A stretch of 64,000 bases of DNA, from positions 62,001 to 126,000 of the forward strand of contig NZ_BJMM01000010.1 in assembly GCF_006539165.1 (NCBI RefSeq), given 5' to 3'. Positions 1 through 9,556 of the stretch are shown here, one piece after another (positions within the stretch are counted from its first letter, which is position 1; each line of letters begins with the position of its first letter). The notes under the pieces are model-generated. The model was not told where the DNA came from, searched no databases, and saw only the letters and a list, made by a program, of their open reading frames with translations. The DNA is from Streptomyces cacaoi (GTDB lineage: Bacteria; Actinomycetota; Actinomycetes; Streptomycetales; Streptomycetaceae). A program made the position numbers and the translations under genes.

Positions 1-1089
1 GGCCGTCTGGAGTCCCTTCCCGAGGATCTCCAGTACGCACTGATGGCGCTGCGCGACGCGGGCCGCACCTGTCTGAGCGCGCTGGAGAACACCCGGGACT
101 CCTCCGTGCAGGACGAGGACGCCGTGCGCAAGCAGGCCCGCGCCTCGGTGGAGAACGTCCACGACGTCGCCGAACGCATCCTGCTCGACTCGGAGTTCGA
201 CGTCGTCTGGTACGAGCGGAACGAGCGGTTCGGCGCGTCGCTGAGGGTGGCGCCGCTCACCGTCGCCGGGCTGCTGCGCGAGAAGCTGTTCGCCGACAGA
301 TCGGTCGTCCTCACCTCGGCCACCCTCAAGCTCGGCGGGGACTTCAACGGCGTCGGCGCCTCACTGGGCCTCGCCCCCGAGGGCCTGGGGGAGGAGGCGG
401 GCGAGACCCCGCCCTGGCGCGGGCTGGATGTCGGTTCCCCGTTCGACTACCGCAAGCAGGGCATCCTCTACGTCGCCTCGCACCTCTCGCCGCCCGGCCG
501 GGACGCCTCGCGCTCGGACATGCTGGACGAGCTGGCGGAGCTGGTGGAGGCGGCCGGCGGACGCACCCTGGGCCTCTTCTCGTCCATGCGCGGCGCCCGT
601 ACGGCGGCCGAGGAGCTGCGCGGCCGTCTCGGGACGCCGATCCTGCTCCAGGGCGAGGAGACGCTGGGCGAGCTGATCCGCCGGTTCGCCGAGGACGCGG
701 AGACGTGTCTGTTCGGCACGCTGTCGCTGTGGCAGGGCGTCGATGTGCCGGGCGTCAACTGCCAGTTGGTGGTGATGGACAGGGTGCCCTTCCCCCGCCC
801 CGACGACCCGCTGATGAGCGCCCGGCAGAAGGCCGTCGAGGAGGCCGGCGGCAACGGCTTCATGGCCGTCGCGGCCACGCACGCCGCGCTGTTGATGGCG
901 CAGGGCGCCGGCCGGCTGGTGCGGGCGACGGGGGACAGGGGCGTGGTCGCCGTGCTGGATCCCCGCCTGGAGCGCGCCCGTTACGGCGGCTTCCTGCGCG
1001 CCTCGATGCCGGACTTCTGGTACACGACGGACCGCAACCAGGTGCGCCGCTCCCTGGCCGCCATCGACGAGGCGGCCAAGCGCTCCTGA
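1..1089 (+). CDS. ATP-dependent DNA helicase, DinG/XPD type (5' end cut by window)
   Basis: The reading frame is open from base 1, so this is the last 362 codons of a longer gene; the usual helicase of this group is about 650-700 residues. Visible are the second RecA-like half of an SF2 helicase, with FGTLSLWQGVDVPG (motif V region) and MAQGAGRLVR (motif VI, with the arginine finger region). VVMDRVPFPRPDDPL lies between them and is typical of the DinG/Rad3 family. The Walker A box and any Fe-S cysteines would lie upstream, outside the window. Family members unwind DNA 5'-3' in repair. The gene converges on lexA, which fits a repair neighbourhood, but no regulation of it can be seen here. Confidence 0.93.
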   Translation, partial: GRLESLPEDLQYALMALRDAGRTCLSALENTRDSSVQDEDAVRKQARASVENVHDVAERILLDSEFDVVWYERNERFGASLRVAPLTVAGLLREKLFADRSVVLTSATLKLGGDFNGVGASLGLAPEGLGEEAGETPPWRGLDVGSPFDYRKQGILYVASHLSPPGRDASRSDMLDELAELVEAAGGRTLGLFSSMRGARTAAEELRGRLGTPILLQGEETLGELIRRFAEDAETCLFGTLSLWQGVDVPGVNCQLVVMDRVPFPRPDDPLMSARQKAVEEAGGNGFMAVAATHAALLMAQGAGRLVRATGDRGVVAVLDPRLERARYGGFLRASMPDFWYTTDRNQVRRSLAAIDEAAKRS

Positions 1090-1206
1090 GCACGGCGCAG
1101 GCCCACGCCCGTGCGGCACCCGGGCGCGGGCACGAAGAAGGGCCGCCGGTTCCGGTGGGAGGGAATCAGCGGCCCAAGGCCCCGCGTGCGGCGGGGCGGA
1201 CGGAGG

Positions 1207-1228
1207 CGGCCCGGCCGAGGCCGGGCCG
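1207..1228. terminator. GC-rich hairpin between convergent helicase gene and lexA
   Basis: Two 10-base arms (CGGCCCGGCC and its complement) are separated by two bases, so the practical stem is about 9 bp with a tetraloop. It lies midway in the 177-bp gap between two convergent stop codons. No U-tract follows, as is common in Streptomyces. It would work in both directions. Confidence 0.45.
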
Positions 1229-1266
1229 AGCGCGCCTCCCGAACGTCCGTACCAGGGAGGTGGGTG

Positions 1267-2085
1267 TCAGACGCGGCGCAGTACGGCGACGACCTTGCCC
1301 AGAATGGTCGCGTCGTCGCCGGGGATCGGCTGGTAGGCCGAGTTGTGGGGCAGCAGCCAGACGTGCCCGTCCTCGCGCTTGAAACGCTTGACGGTGGCTT
1401 CGCCGTCGAGCATCGCCGCGACGATGTCCCCGTTCTCGGCGACCGGCTGCCGCCGGACGGTGACCCAGTCGCCGTCGCAGATGGCCGCTTCCACCATCGA
1501 GTCACCGATGACCTTGAGGACGAACAGCTCTCCGTCGCCCACGAGTTGGCGCGGCAGCGGGAAGACGTCCTCGACCGACTCCTCGGCGAGGATCGGGCCA
1601 CCGGCAGCGATGCGGCCGACCAGGGGAACGTAGGAGGCGGACGGCTTGCCGGCGGTGTCGGCGGTGGTCTGGGCGCTGGTCGGGGTGTCCGAGCCGCGCA
1701 CCTCGTAGGCGCGCGGGCGGTGCGGGTCCCGCCGCAGGAAGCCCTTGCGCTCCAGCGCCATCAGCTGGTGGGCGACGGAGGAGGTGCTGGACAGGCCCAC
1801 CGCCTGGCCGATCTCCCGCATGGACGGCGGGTATCCGCGCCGCTGCACGGAATCGCGGATCACCTCGATCACGCGGCGCTGCCGGTCGGTGAGCCCGGAG
1901 CTGTCGGCCCGGATGCCGGGAGGTCGCCCCGGCAGCGAACGCTTGGCGTGTTGCTCGTCCTGGCTCTCCGGGCTCATGGCGTCGCCCGCCGGTTCCGCCG
2001 GGGCGCTGCCCGGCCCGATCCCGTCGGCCGACTGCGGTGAGCGGCTCTGGGAAGCGATGGTGGCGCTGTCTGCGGTGGTGGTCAC
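1267..2085 (-). CDS. lexA: LexA repressor, SOS response master regulator
   Basis: Encodes 272 residues. The winged-helix DNA-binding domain spans about residues 63-130 ([18 protein letters not shown] recognition region). The S24 self-cleavage domain follows, with scissile Ala161-Gly162, Ser196 in GDSM and Lys233 in TVKRF as the catalytic dyad. LexA represses DNA-damage genes and destroys itself on RecA filaments. I chose the GTG at 2085 because it follows a GAGAGGGG ribosome site; the N-terminal ~60 residues are an Ala/Ser/Pro-rich extension, so a shorter start such as the internal Met at residue 37 is possible. An SOS box sits upstream at 2149-2162, consistent with autoregulation. Confidence 0.97.
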   Translation of the reverse strand: MTTTADSATIASQSRSPQSADGIGPGSAPAEPAGDAMSPESQDEQHAKRSLPGRPPGIRADSSGLTDRQRRVIEVIRDSVQRRGYPPSMREIGQAVGLSSTSSVAHQLMALERKGFLRRDPHRPRAYEVRGSDTPTSAQTTADTAGKPSASYVPLVGRIAAGGPILAEESVEDVFPLPRQLVGDGELFVLKVIGDSMVEAAICDGDWVTVRRQPVAENGDIVAAMLDGEATVKRFKREDGHVWLLPHNSAYQPIPGDDATILGKVVAVLRRV

Positions 2086-2148
2086 GTCGGCCCCTCTCGA
2101 ACGGTTCTCCCTGGCTGGACAACGGTAGTTGGTTTCGAAAGGTTGCGC

Positions 2149-2162
2149 CAAACACACGTTCG
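2149..2162 (-). promoter_or_regulatory. LexA (SOS) box upstream of lexA
   Basis: On the minus strand this reads CGAACGTGTGTTTG, one base off the Gram-positive/actinobacterial SOS palindrome CGAAC-N4-GTTCG. It is 64 bp before the lexA start. A possible promoter (TTGGCG, 18 bp, TACCGT on the minus strand, about 2122-2151) overlaps it, so bound LexA would block its own transcription. Confidence 0.8.
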
Positions 2163-2540
2163 AGTGAAAATTCGGAGTTCGTCTGACTCCGCCGACTCGG
2201 TGGGTGTATGGGCCCGCGGTATGTGCCGGAATCGGCACGCCCGTCGCCCCCGCCCCGCCGTCACGACACGTCACGCTCCGTCGCCCCGTCCCGCCGGGAA
2301 CACGCGCCGTCCGTCCGCGGTTGCCGGTCTGCGTCCGCGCCCGCTCCGGCCGTTCGCGTCCGCTCGCGCCTCTCCGTGCGTCCGCGTGTGCGACTCCCGT
2401 GCCCGGGTCGCCCCGGCCCGCGCCGTGCCGCCGCACAGTCTTGCAGGCGTGCCCCCTGCGCGGGCCCGCGCCCCGCCTCGCGTACGCTCGTGACCCGCGC
2501 GGGGCCGCGACACGCACCAGAGTCTGTTGGGCGGTCGGCT

Positions 2541-2586
2541 ACCAGATCTAGTGGTTTGATGACCGCGCGCCACCACAAGTTGTGGT
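2541..2586 (+). promoter_or_regulatory. Pair of NrdR boxes in front of nrdR-nrdJ
   Basis: Two imperfect palindromes, ACCAGATCTAGTGGT (2541-2555) and ACCACAAGTTGTGGT (2572-2586), have centres 31 bp apart, which is three helical turns. NrdR is known to bind paired ~16-bp boxes at this phasing upstream of ribonucleotide reductase operons, including nrdRJ in Streptomyces. The pair lies just upstream of the candidate promoter at 2595-2622. Confidence 0.75.
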
Positions 2587-2594
2587 CCCGGGTG

Positions 2595-2622
2595 CTGACG
2601 TCCCGAGGGCTTCCCCTATGCT
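2595..2622 (+). promoter_or_regulatory. Candidate nrdRJ promoter
   Basis: CTGACG and TATGCT are separated by 16 bp, a moderate match to the HrdB-type consensus. The element begins 9 bp after the second NrdR box and ends 96 bp before the nrdR start, so a repressor on the boxes would sit at the -35 edge. Confidence 0.4.
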
Positions 2623-2718
2623 GGTGGCTGCTTCGAGGGGCTCCCGTCGCGGGGGCTGCTCAAGTGTTCTCTGATCATGCGCGGTGGGGCTCGGCGAGCC
2701 CTGGGAGGGTGGAAACCG

Positions 2719-3378
2719 ATGCACTGCCCCTTCTGCCGGCACCCCGACAGCCGCGTGGTGGACAGCCGCACGGCCGACGACGGCGCGGCGATCAGGAGAC
2801 GGCGTCAGTGCCCCCACTGCTCCCGGCGCTTCACGACCGTGGAGAACGCGTCACTGACCGTGATCAAGCGCAGCGGTGTCACCGAACCCTTCAGCAGGGA
2901 CAAGGTCATCGCCGGGGTCCGCAAGGCGTGCCAGGGGCGCCCCGTCACCGAGGACGCGCTGGCACAGCTGGGGCAGCGCGTCGAGGAAGCGGTCCGGGCC
3001 ACCGGGAGCGCCGAGCTGTCCACGCACGATGTGGGGCTCGCGATACTGGGCCCGCTGCGGGATCTCGACCTCGTCGCCTATCTGCGGTTCGCCTCCGTCT
3101 ACAAGGCGTTCGAGTCCCTGGAGGACTTCGAGGCGGCCATAGCGGAACTGCGGGAGAGCCGCGCAGCGGGCGCCGGTGGCGGCGAGGCGCCCGTCGCCGC
3201 GGAGGAGGCGGCCGGTGCGGCCGTCGATTCCGGTGCGGAGGCCGGCTGCGGTGACGCGGCGGGCCCCCTGCGTGGCGGCCAGGCGGGCCACGGGCGTGGC
3301 GGAACCGCCGAAGGGCCTGCGGTGGGTGGTGCCAGGAAGGGTACCGGCGGGGTGACCGCACCTTTCGCCGTCGACTGA
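2719..3378 (+). CDS. nrdR: Transcriptional repressor NrdR
   Basis: Encodes 219 residues. The N-terminal zinc ribbon has Cys3, Cys6, Cys31 and Cys34 (CPFC and CPHC pairs), followed by an ATP-cone domain at about 49-140 that senses ATP/dATP. NrdR represses ribonucleotide reductase genes when dATP is high. The ATG at 2719 follows a GGGAGGG ribosome site, and the next gene nrdJ is only 175 bp downstream, the classical nrdRJ arrangement. Odd feature: most NrdR proteins end near residue 150-175, while this one carries about 70 extra Ala/Gly/Glu-rich residues with no recognisable domain. Confidence 0.95.
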   Translation: MHCPFCRHPDSRVVDSRTADDGAAIRRRRQCPHCSRRFTTVENASLTVIKRSGVTEPFSRDKVIAGVRKACQGRPVTEDALAQLGQRVEEAVRATGSAELSTHDVGLAILGPLRDLDLVAYLRFASVYKAFESLEDFEAAIAELRESRAAGAGGGEAPVAAEEAAGAAVDSGAEAGCGDAAGPLRGGQAGHGRGGTAEGPAVGGARKGTGGVTAPFAVD

Positions 3379-3553
3379 GCGGCCCGGGTGCCCGTCCGGC
3401 GGCGGAACGGGCACGGCGGCGGGGCCGGACGGTGCGAGAACAACTCAGAGGCTCGGCCTGTGCGCGCAGCGTGCACGGGCTCATCAAACAGGCACAGTTC
3501 CCCGGGAAGAACCGGGGTACATCGGGGCGTTATGCCCAAAACAGGGAGGCGGA

Positions 3554-6442
3554 ATGACAGAGACGACGAGCGGCCCGGCACGCGGCTCCCGCGCAAAGGG
3601 CGGCAGCAAGGGGAACAAGGGGCTGCGTATCGAGCGCGTCCACACCACCCCCGGGGTGCACCCGTACGACGAGGTGACGTGGGAGCGCCGCGACGTCGTC
3701 ATGACCAACTGGCGCGACGGCTCGATCAACTTCGAGCAGCGTGGCGTCGAGTTCCCCGACTTCTGGTCGGTGAACGCGGTCAACATCGTCACGAGCAAGT
3801 ACTTCCGCGGTGCCGTGGGGACGCCGCAGCGGGAGAACAGCCTCAAGCAGCTGATCGACCGCGTGGTGAAGACCTACCGTTCGGCCGGTGAGGAGAACGG
3901 TTACTTCGCCTCCTCCGAGGACGCCGAGATCTTCGAGCACGAGCTGGCCTACGCCGTTCTGCACCAGATCTTCGCCTTCAACTCGCCGGTCTGGTTCAAC
4001 GTCGGCACGAAGCAGCCCCAGCAGGTCAGCGCCTGCTTCATCCTGTCCGTCGACGACTCCATGGAGTCGATCCTCGACTGGTACAAGGAAGAGGGGATGA
4101 TCTTCAAGGGCGGCTCCGGTGCCGGCCTCAACCTCTCCCGCATCCGCTCCTCCAAGGAGCTGCTCTCCTCCGGCGGCAACGCCTCGGGGCCCGTCTCCTT
4201 CATGCGCGGAGCCGACGCCTCCGCCGGCACGATCAAGTCGGGCGGCGCCACCCGCCGGGCGGCCAAGATGGTCGTCCTGGACGTCGACCACCCCGACGTC
4301 GAGGCCTTCATCGACACCAAGGTGAAGGAGGAGGAGAAGATCCGCGCCCTGCGGGACGCGGGCTTCGACATGGACCTGGGCGGGGACGACATCACCTCCG
4401 TCCAGTACCAGAACGCCAACAACTCGGTCCGTGTGAACGACGAGTTCATGAAGGCCGTCGAGTCCGGCTCGAAGTTCGGGCTGCGTTCCCGGATGACCGG
4501 TGAGGTGCTGGAGGAGGTCGACGCCAAGGCGCTCTTCCGCAAGATGGCCGAGGCCGCGCACGCCTGCGCCGACCCCGGCATCCAGTACGACGACATCATC
4601 AACCACTGGCACACCTCGCCGGAGTCGGGCCGTATCACCGCCTCCAACCCGTGCAGCGAGTACATGCACCTGGACAACTCCTCGTGCAACCTCGCCTCCC
4701 TGAACCTGATGAAGTTCCTGCGTGACGACGACGAGGGCAACCAGTCCTTCGACGCCGAGCGTTTCGCCAAGGTCACCGAGCTGGTGATCACGGCCATGGA
4801 CATCTCCATCTGCTTCGCCGACTTCCCGACGCAGAAGATCGGCGACACCACGCGCGCCTTCCGCCAGCTCGGCATCGGGTACGCCAACCTCGGCGCCCTG
4901 CTGATGGCCACCGGGCACGCCTACGACAGCGACGGCGGCCGGGCGCTCGCGGGCGCGATCACCTCCCTGATGACCGGCACCTCCTACAAGCGCTCCGCCG
5001 AGATCGCCGGTGTCGTCGGCCCCTACGAGGGCTATGCGCGCAACGCGGACGCCCACAACCGCGTCATGAAGCAGCACTCGGACGCCAACGGCGCCGCCAC
5101 GCGCATGGACGACCTCGACACCCCGGTGTGGGCCGCGGCCACCGAGGCATGGCAGGACGTGCTGCGGCTCGGCAAGAAGAACGGTTTCCGTAACGCTCAG
5201 GCGTCCGTGCTGGCCCCGACCGGCACCATCGGCCTGATGATGGACTGCGACACCACGGGCGTCGAACCGGACCTGGCGCTGGTCAAGTTCAAGAAGCTCG
5301 TCGGCGGCGGCTCGATGCAGATCGTGAACAACACGGTCCCCAAGGCCCTCAAGCGGCTCGGCTACCAGCCCGAGCAGGTCGAGGCCGTCGTCGAGCACAT
5401 CGCGGAGCACGGCAACGTCGTGGACGCGCCCGGCCTCAAGCCGGAGCACTACGAGGTCTTCGACTGCGCCATGGGCGAGCGCTCCATCTCCCCGATGGGC
5501 CACGTCCGGATGATGGCCGCCGCACAGCCGTTCCTCTCCGGCGCCATCTCCAAGACGGTGAACATGCCCGCCAGCAGCACCGTCGAGGACGTGGAGGAGA
5601 TCTACCTCCAGGGCTGGAGGCTCGGCACCAAGGCCCTCGCCGTCTACGTGGAGAACAGCAAGGTCGGCCAGCCGCTCTCCGCCAAGGCCAAGGAGGAGGA
5701 GAAGGCGGCCGAGCCGGAGAAGGTCGTCGAGTACCGTCCGGTGCGCCGCCGGCTGCCCAAGGGCCGGCCCGGCATCACCACGTCCTTCACGGTGGGCGGC
5801 GCCGAGGGCTACATGACGGCCAACTCCTACCCGGACGACGGCCTCGGCGAGGTCTTCTTGAAGATGTCCAAGCAGGGCTCGACCCTGGCGGGCATGATGG
5901 ACGCCTTCTCCATCGCCGTCTCCGTCGGCCTCCAGTACGGCGTTCCGCTGGAGACCTACGTCTCGAAGTTCACCAACATGCGGTTCGAGCCCGCCGGTAT
6001 GACCGACGACTCGGATGTGCGGATGGCCCAGTCGATCGTCGACTACATCTTCCGCCGTCTCGCGCTGGACTTCCTGCCGTTCGAGACCCGCTCCGCGCTG
6101 GGCATCCACTCGGCGGCCGAGCGCCAGCGCCACCTGGAGACCGGCTCGTACGAGGCGTCCGACGAGGAGTTCGACGCCGACGGGCTGGCACAGTCCGCGC
6201 CCAAGGCCGAGCGTTCCTCGGACTCGCCGAAGGCCGACACGGAGGACACCCGTCGCTCCGCCGTCGAGCCGGAGGCCGCGGCTCCGGCACCGAAGGAGGC
6301 CCACAACTCCACGGAGCTGCTGGAGATGCAGCTCGGGCTCAACGCCGACGCCCCGCTGTGCTTCTCCTGCGGCACCAAGATGCGCCGTGCCGGCAGCTGC
6401 TACGTCTGCGAGGGCTGCGGCTCGACCAGCGGTTGCAGCTGA
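3554..6442 (+). CDS. nrdJ: Class II (adenosylcobalamin-dependent) ribonucleotide reductase
   Basis: Encodes 962 residues. It reduces ribonucleotides to deoxyribonucleotides using a cobalamin-generated thiyl radical and needs no oxygen. The radical cysteine is Cys367 in NPCSE, and the redox pair is Cys161 (SACFILS) and Cys378 (SSCNLAS); the 11-residue gap between 367 and 378 matches class II enzymes. The C-terminus (about 936-962) has CFSCG, CYVC and CGSTSGC motifs, likely the flexible thiol shuttle or a zinc ribbon. Between about 880 and 925 is a low-complexity acidic/Ala linker. The start ATG has a GGGAGGCGG site. Most likely co-transcribed with nrdR and followed by a strong hairpin. Confidence 0.97.
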   Translation: MTETTSGPARGSRAKGGSKGNKGLRIERVHTTPGVHPYDEVTWERRDVVMTNWRDGSINFEQRGVEFPDFWSVNAVNIVTSKYFRGAVGTPQRENSLKQLIDRVVKTYRSAGEENGYFASSEDAEIFEHELAYAVLHQIFAFNSPVWFNVGTKQPQQVSACFILSVDDSMESILDWYKEEGMIFKGGSGAGLNLSRIRSSKELLSSGGNASGPVSFMRGADASAGTIKSGGATRRAAKMVVLDVDHPDVEAFIDTKVKEEEKIRALRDAGFDMDLGGDDITSVQYQNANNSVRVNDEFMKAVESGSKFGLRSRMTGEVLEEVDAKALFRKMAEAAHACADPGIQYDDIINHWHTSPESGRITASNPCSEYMHLDNSSCNLASLNLMKFLRDDDEGNQSFDAERFAKVTELVITAMDISICFADFPTQKIGDTTRAFRQLGIGYANLGALLMATGHAYDSDGGRALAGAITSLMTGTSYKRSAEIAGVVGPYEGYARNADAHNRVMKQHSDANGAATRMDDLDTPVWAAATEAWQDVLRLGKKNGFRNAQASVLAPTGTIGLMMDCDTTGVEPDLALVKFKKLVGGGSMQIVNNTVPKALKRLGYQPEQVEAVVEHIAEHGNVVDAPGLKPEHYEVFDCAMGERSISPMGHVRMMAAAQPFLSGAISKTVNMPASSTVEDVEEIYLQGWRLGTKALAVYVENSKVGQPLSAKAKEEEKAAEPEKVVEYRPVRRRLPKGRPGITTSFTVGGAEGYMTANSYPDDGLGEVFLKMSKQGSTLAGMMDAFSIAVSVGLQYGVPLETYVSKFTNMRFEPAGMTDDSDVRMAQSIVDYIFRRLALDFLPFETRSALGIHSAAERQRHLETGSYEASDEEFDADGLAQSAPKAERSSDSPKADTEDTRRSAVEPEAAAPAPKEAHNSTELLEMQLGLNADAPLCFSCGTKMRRAGSCYVCEGCGSTSGCS

Positions 6443-6490
6443 GCCAGGGCGCTGCCCGGCCGAGCGTGAGCGCATGTGAGGCACGCTGAT

Positions 6491-6519
6491 GAAGGGGACC
6501 GGTTCCGCCGGTCCCCTTC
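6491..6519 (+). terminator. Rho-independent-type hairpin after nrdJ
   Basis: A perfect 12-bp stem, GAAGGGGACCGG with its complement, closes a 5-base loop 49 bp after the nrdJ stop. Only a short T/G-rich stretch follows. It probably ends the nrdRJ transcript. Confidence 0.75.
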
Positions 6520-6607
6520 GTCGTGCCCGGTGCCTCGCCGGTCAGCCGGGCGCGGGCACGTCTGTACGGGAACGAACGGGTCACCGGGATGGCCGTACCA
6601 TGTTGCG

Positions 6608-7273
6608 GTGCTGGTCAAGTGGATGCGTTGCACTGTCGTCGACCGACCCGGATTCCTCCGGGGACAGCGACGGTGGGCGGGCCTGCTCGGTGAGCCCGGC
6701 TTCCGCGCCCAGGGCGGCGGCTGGGGCAGATCCGGGACCGACGTCGTCCACCTGTTCGGCTTCTGGGACAGCCGGGCCTTCTACGACTCGTTCATGGCCC
6801 GCTCCCACGACCGGCTGCACGCGGCCCAGGCCGGCACGTACAAGAACCTCCAAGTCCGGCTCTTCGAGTACCGGTTCGACATCAAGACCGGTTTCACCCC
6901 CGACTTCACCGATGCGGATCTGCTGCGCGTGGCCCACTGCAAGGTGCGCCCGGAGCGGTCCGAGCACTACACACAGATGCAGGAGAAGGTGTGGAACCCC
7001 GCGATGGCGGGCTCGCCCGGCATGCTCCGCGGCATCTTCGCGCAGGCACAGCCACAGATGCAGTCGCAGGCGCACGCACCGGGGGAGGGGGAGGCGGAGG
7101 AACAGGCCGGGGAGGACGAGTTCCTGGTGCTGTCGATGTGGAACTCGACAGCCGAACACGGTAAGTACCGTTCCGATCGCGTGGAGCGGCTGGCCCTGCG
7201 GGCACAGGCCGGAGCGGATCTGGCCGATGTCGACGGCGACGTGATCGATCTGGAACCCGACTGGACCGTCTGA
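6608..7273 (+). CDS. YdbC-like/DUF4937 family protein
   Basis: Encodes 221 residues starting MLVKWMRC. It contains two ferredoxin-like (ABM-type) halves: HLFGFWDSRAFYDSFM near residue 47 and a second related half near 185 (LVLSMWNSTAEHGKY), typical of uncharacterised DUF4937/YdbC proteins. No catalytic residues can be assigned. A Gln/Glu/Ala-rich insertion (about 140-172) splits the second half and looks disordered. I chose GTG 6608 because a TACCAT -10-like hexamer ends 6 nt before it, suggesting a leaderless mRNA, and because upstream codons show no family similarity. It stands alone behind the nrdJ terminator. Confidence 0.8.
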   Translation: MLVKWMRCTVVDRPGFLRGQRRWAGLLGEPGFRAQGGGWGRSGTDVVHLFGFWDSRAFYDSFMARSHDRLHAAQAGTYKNLQVRLFEYRFDIKTGFTPDFTDADLLRVAHCKVRPERSEHYTQMQEKVWNPAMAGSPGMLRGIFAQAQPQMQSQAHAPGEGEAEEQAGEDEFLVLSMWNSTAEHGKYRSDRVERLALRAQAGADLADVDGDVIDLEPDWTV

Positions 7274-7470
7274 CGCCCTCGGCTCGTCTCCGCCCCGGCC
7301 CCGCGCTCCTTCCGCGCTGCCGCACCGCCGCTGTGCCGCCTACCCGCGCCGCCCGTGGCAGTGACTCCGCGACCGGCTCCCGGAGCGCACCGGCCCCGGG
7401 CCGGGCCCCGCTACCGGAGCCGGTACCCCGAACCGGGCGGGACGGCGGCGGCACCTCTAGGGTGGGCCTC

Positions 7471-8130
7471 ATGGCACGTCCCCGTCGTATCGTCCTGCTC
7501 CGGCACGGAGAGTCGGAGGGCAACGCCGACGATTCGATCTATGAGCGCGTGCCCGACCACGCACTGGCGCTGACCGACCGCGGTGTGCGACAGGCGGAGG
7601 CCGCCGGTGAACGCCTGCGCAAGGTCTTCGGCCAGGAACGCGTCTCCGCCTACGTCTCGCCCTACCGGCGCACCCGGCAGACGCTCACCGCGCTCGGCCT
7701 GGACCCCACGCTGCTGCGGGTGCGCGAGGAGCCCCGGCTGCGCGAGCAGGACTGGGGCAACTGGCAGGACAGGGAGGACGTACGCCAGCAGAAGAAGTAC
7801 CGGGACGCCTACGGCCACTTCTTCTACCGCTTCGCCCAGGGCGAGTCCGGCGCCGACGTCTACGACCGGGTCGGCGCCTTCCTGGAGAGCCTGTGGCGCA
7901 GCTTCGAGGCCCGCGACAATCCGCCCAACGTCCTGCTGATCACCCACGGGCTCACGATGCGCCTCTTCTGCATGCGCTGGTTCCACTGGACCGTCGAGGA
8001 GTTCGAGTCCCTCTCCAACCCGGGCAACGGTGAAACCCGCGCACTGCTGCTCGGCCCCGAGGGCCGCTACCACCTCGACCGCCCCTTCGAACGCTGGCAG
8101 TCCCCCCGGCCGTATGGCACCTGGAGCTAG
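7471..8130 (+). CDS. Histidine phosphatase (phosphoglycerate mutase-like) family protein
   Basis: Encodes 219 residues. The signature LLRHGESEGN carries the phospho-accepting His12, and the second catalytic His lies in LLITHGLTMRLF near residue 160. Between them YVSPYRRTRQT supplies the phosphate-binding arginines. The family removes phosphate from small metabolites or proteins; the substrate cannot be predicted. The ATG at 7471 follows TAGGGT by 7 nt, so translation may begin at the first base of the transcript. The next gene starts 12 bp downstream on the same strand, so the two may form a pair. Confidence 0.9.
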   Translation: MARPRRIVLLRHGESEGNADDSIYERVPDHALALTDRGVRQAEAAGERLRKVFGQERVSAYVSPYRRTRQTLTALGLDPTLLRVREEPRLREQDWGNWQDREDVRQQKKYRDAYGHFFYRFAQGESGADVYDRVGAFLESLWRSFEARDNPPNVLLITHGLTMRLFCMRWFHWTVEEFESLSNPGNGETRALLLGPEGRYHLDRPFERWQSPRPYGTWS

Positions 8131-8142
8131 CATCGCTCTGCC

Positions 8143-9069
8143 ATGACCACCGCATCCGACCCTTCCGACCGCCACGAGCGGCTCTCCCGGGCCCTCGGCG
8201 CGCTCCGCGGCCTCGCCGTGGGAGACGCCCTGGGCTCCCAGTTCTTCGTTCCCGACAACCTGCCGCTGCTGCGGAGCCGGCAACTGCCGCCGCCCACCTG
8301 GCAATGGACCGACGACACCGAGATGGCCGCCTCCGTACTGGCCGTTCTCGTCACACAGGGTGAAGCGGACCAGGACGCGCTCGCGGCCTCCTTCGCCCGG
8401 CACCACGACTTCGACCGCGGGTACGGGCCCGCGGTCAACCGTATGCTGCGGCAGATCCGCCAAGAGGGCGGTGACTGGCGGGAGTTGTCCGCCGCGCTCT
8501 TCGAGGGGCAGGGCTCCTGGGGCAACGGTGGCGCCATGCGTGTCGCCCCGCTGGGGGCCTGGTTCGCCGGTGATCCACAGCGTGTGGCGGACGAGGCGCA
8601 GCGCTCCGCCGAAGTCACGCACCGTCACCCCGAGGCGGTGGCCGGAACCCGCGCCGTCGCCGTGGCCGCTGCACTGCGTGGCGCCCCCGACGCACCGGCG
8701 CGAAACGCGGCTCAATTCCTGTCCCGCGTACTGGAGTTCGTCCCACGCAGCGCGGTGCACGCCGGACTGCGGCGGGCGGTCGACATGCTGGACTACGACG
8801 ACATCCGCACCGTCGCCGCCGTCCTCGGCTGCGGACGCCGCACCAGCGCGCAGGACACCGTCCCCTTCGCCCTGTGGGTGGCCGCCCGGCACCAGGACGA
8901 CTACCGCGCGGCCCTCTGGGCGGCCGCCGAAGCGGGCGGCGACGTGGACACGACCTGCGCCATCATCGGCGGCATCGTCGCCTCGGCCGGGCCGCACGCG
9001 GCGCCGCCCGCCGCATGGACCGCCCGCACGGAGCCGCTTCCCGGTTGGCTCACGGACCTCCTCGCCTGA
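8143..9069 (+). CDS. ADP-ribosylglycohydrolase (DraG/ARH) family protein
   Basis: Encodes 308 residues. Family metal-binding motifs are present in order: GLAVGDALG near residue 25, WTDDTEMA near 55 and [13 protein letters not shown] near 265. These aspartates and threonines usually hold two Mg/Mn ions for removal of ADP-ribose from proteins or small molecules. The gene begins 12 bp after the phosphatase gene and may be translated from the same transcript, although a TAGCAT hexamer 9 nt upstream also allows an independent leaderless start. The target is unknown. Confidence 0.9.
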   Translation: MTTASDPSDRHERLSRALGALRGLAVGDALGSQFFVPDNLPLLRSRQLPPPTWQWTDDTEMAASVLAVLVTQGEADQDALAASFARHHDFDRGYGPAVNRMLRQIRQEGGDWRELSAALFEGQGSWGNGGAMRVAPLGAWFAGDPQRVADEAQRSAEVTHRHPEAVAGTRAVAVAAALRGAPDAPARNAAQFLSRVLEFVPRSAVHAGLRRAVDMLDYDDIRTVAAVLGCGRRTSAQDTVPFALWVAARHQDDYRAALWAAAEAGGDVDTTCAIIGGIVASAGPHAAPPAAWTARTEPLPGWLTDLLA

Positions 9070-9556
9070 CCGGCCCGCAGACGGCGGAGCCGCCGCGGTG
9101 AGATGCCCGTCCGGGGAGGTCGGGGCGCCCTGTTCCGGGACCTGCCCGGGGGCCTGCCCCCTGGGGGCAAGGGGCCACGCCACGCCCACGGCGGGCGCAC
9201 CGGGGAACGGCAGCGAACGGCAGCGACCACACCCGCCCCCACCGCGAAGCGGTGCGCCCGCCCCGGCCCTCGAAGCCGTGCCCCGTCTCGGTCGTACGAA
9301 GCCGGACTCGCGACCGGGCGCCACCAGCCCGCCACCGGGACGGGACCACCCGGGACGCCTCGCGACCGCAGCCACGCCGTCCGGTCGGCCTCGGGGCTCA
9401 GCGCGACGCGACGGGAACGGACCGTGTCCCAGCCGCCCCCTGCGCGGACGCTGCGTCACCAGCCGCCCTCCGTCAGCGACGATCAGCGATCCATCCGCTC
9501 CAATGCGGGACTCGGCTGAACCCGCCGCCGCGCCAACGGATACGCTTACCAGTGCC
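9070..9556. other. 487-bp intergenic region, no convincing gene
   Basis: Open frames here have no recognisable protein and no consistent codon bias. A GC-rich inverted repeat (GCCCCCTGGGGGC, about 9157-9169) may end the preceding transcript. Just before rnhB a TACGCT hexamer (9541-9546) lies 10 nt before the start and could be its -10 element. Nothing else stands out. Confidence 0.4.

Noticed and set aside
3530..6484. 984-codon open frame on the minus strand across nrdJ
   Set aside because: It is the antisense shadow of a well-conserved class II reductase gene; high GC keeps opposite frames open. Its protein is low-complexity and matches no family.
9100..9550. Small gene upstream of rnhB
   Set aside because: Open frames exist on both strands but have Pro/Arg-rich composition, no ribosome site and no family match.
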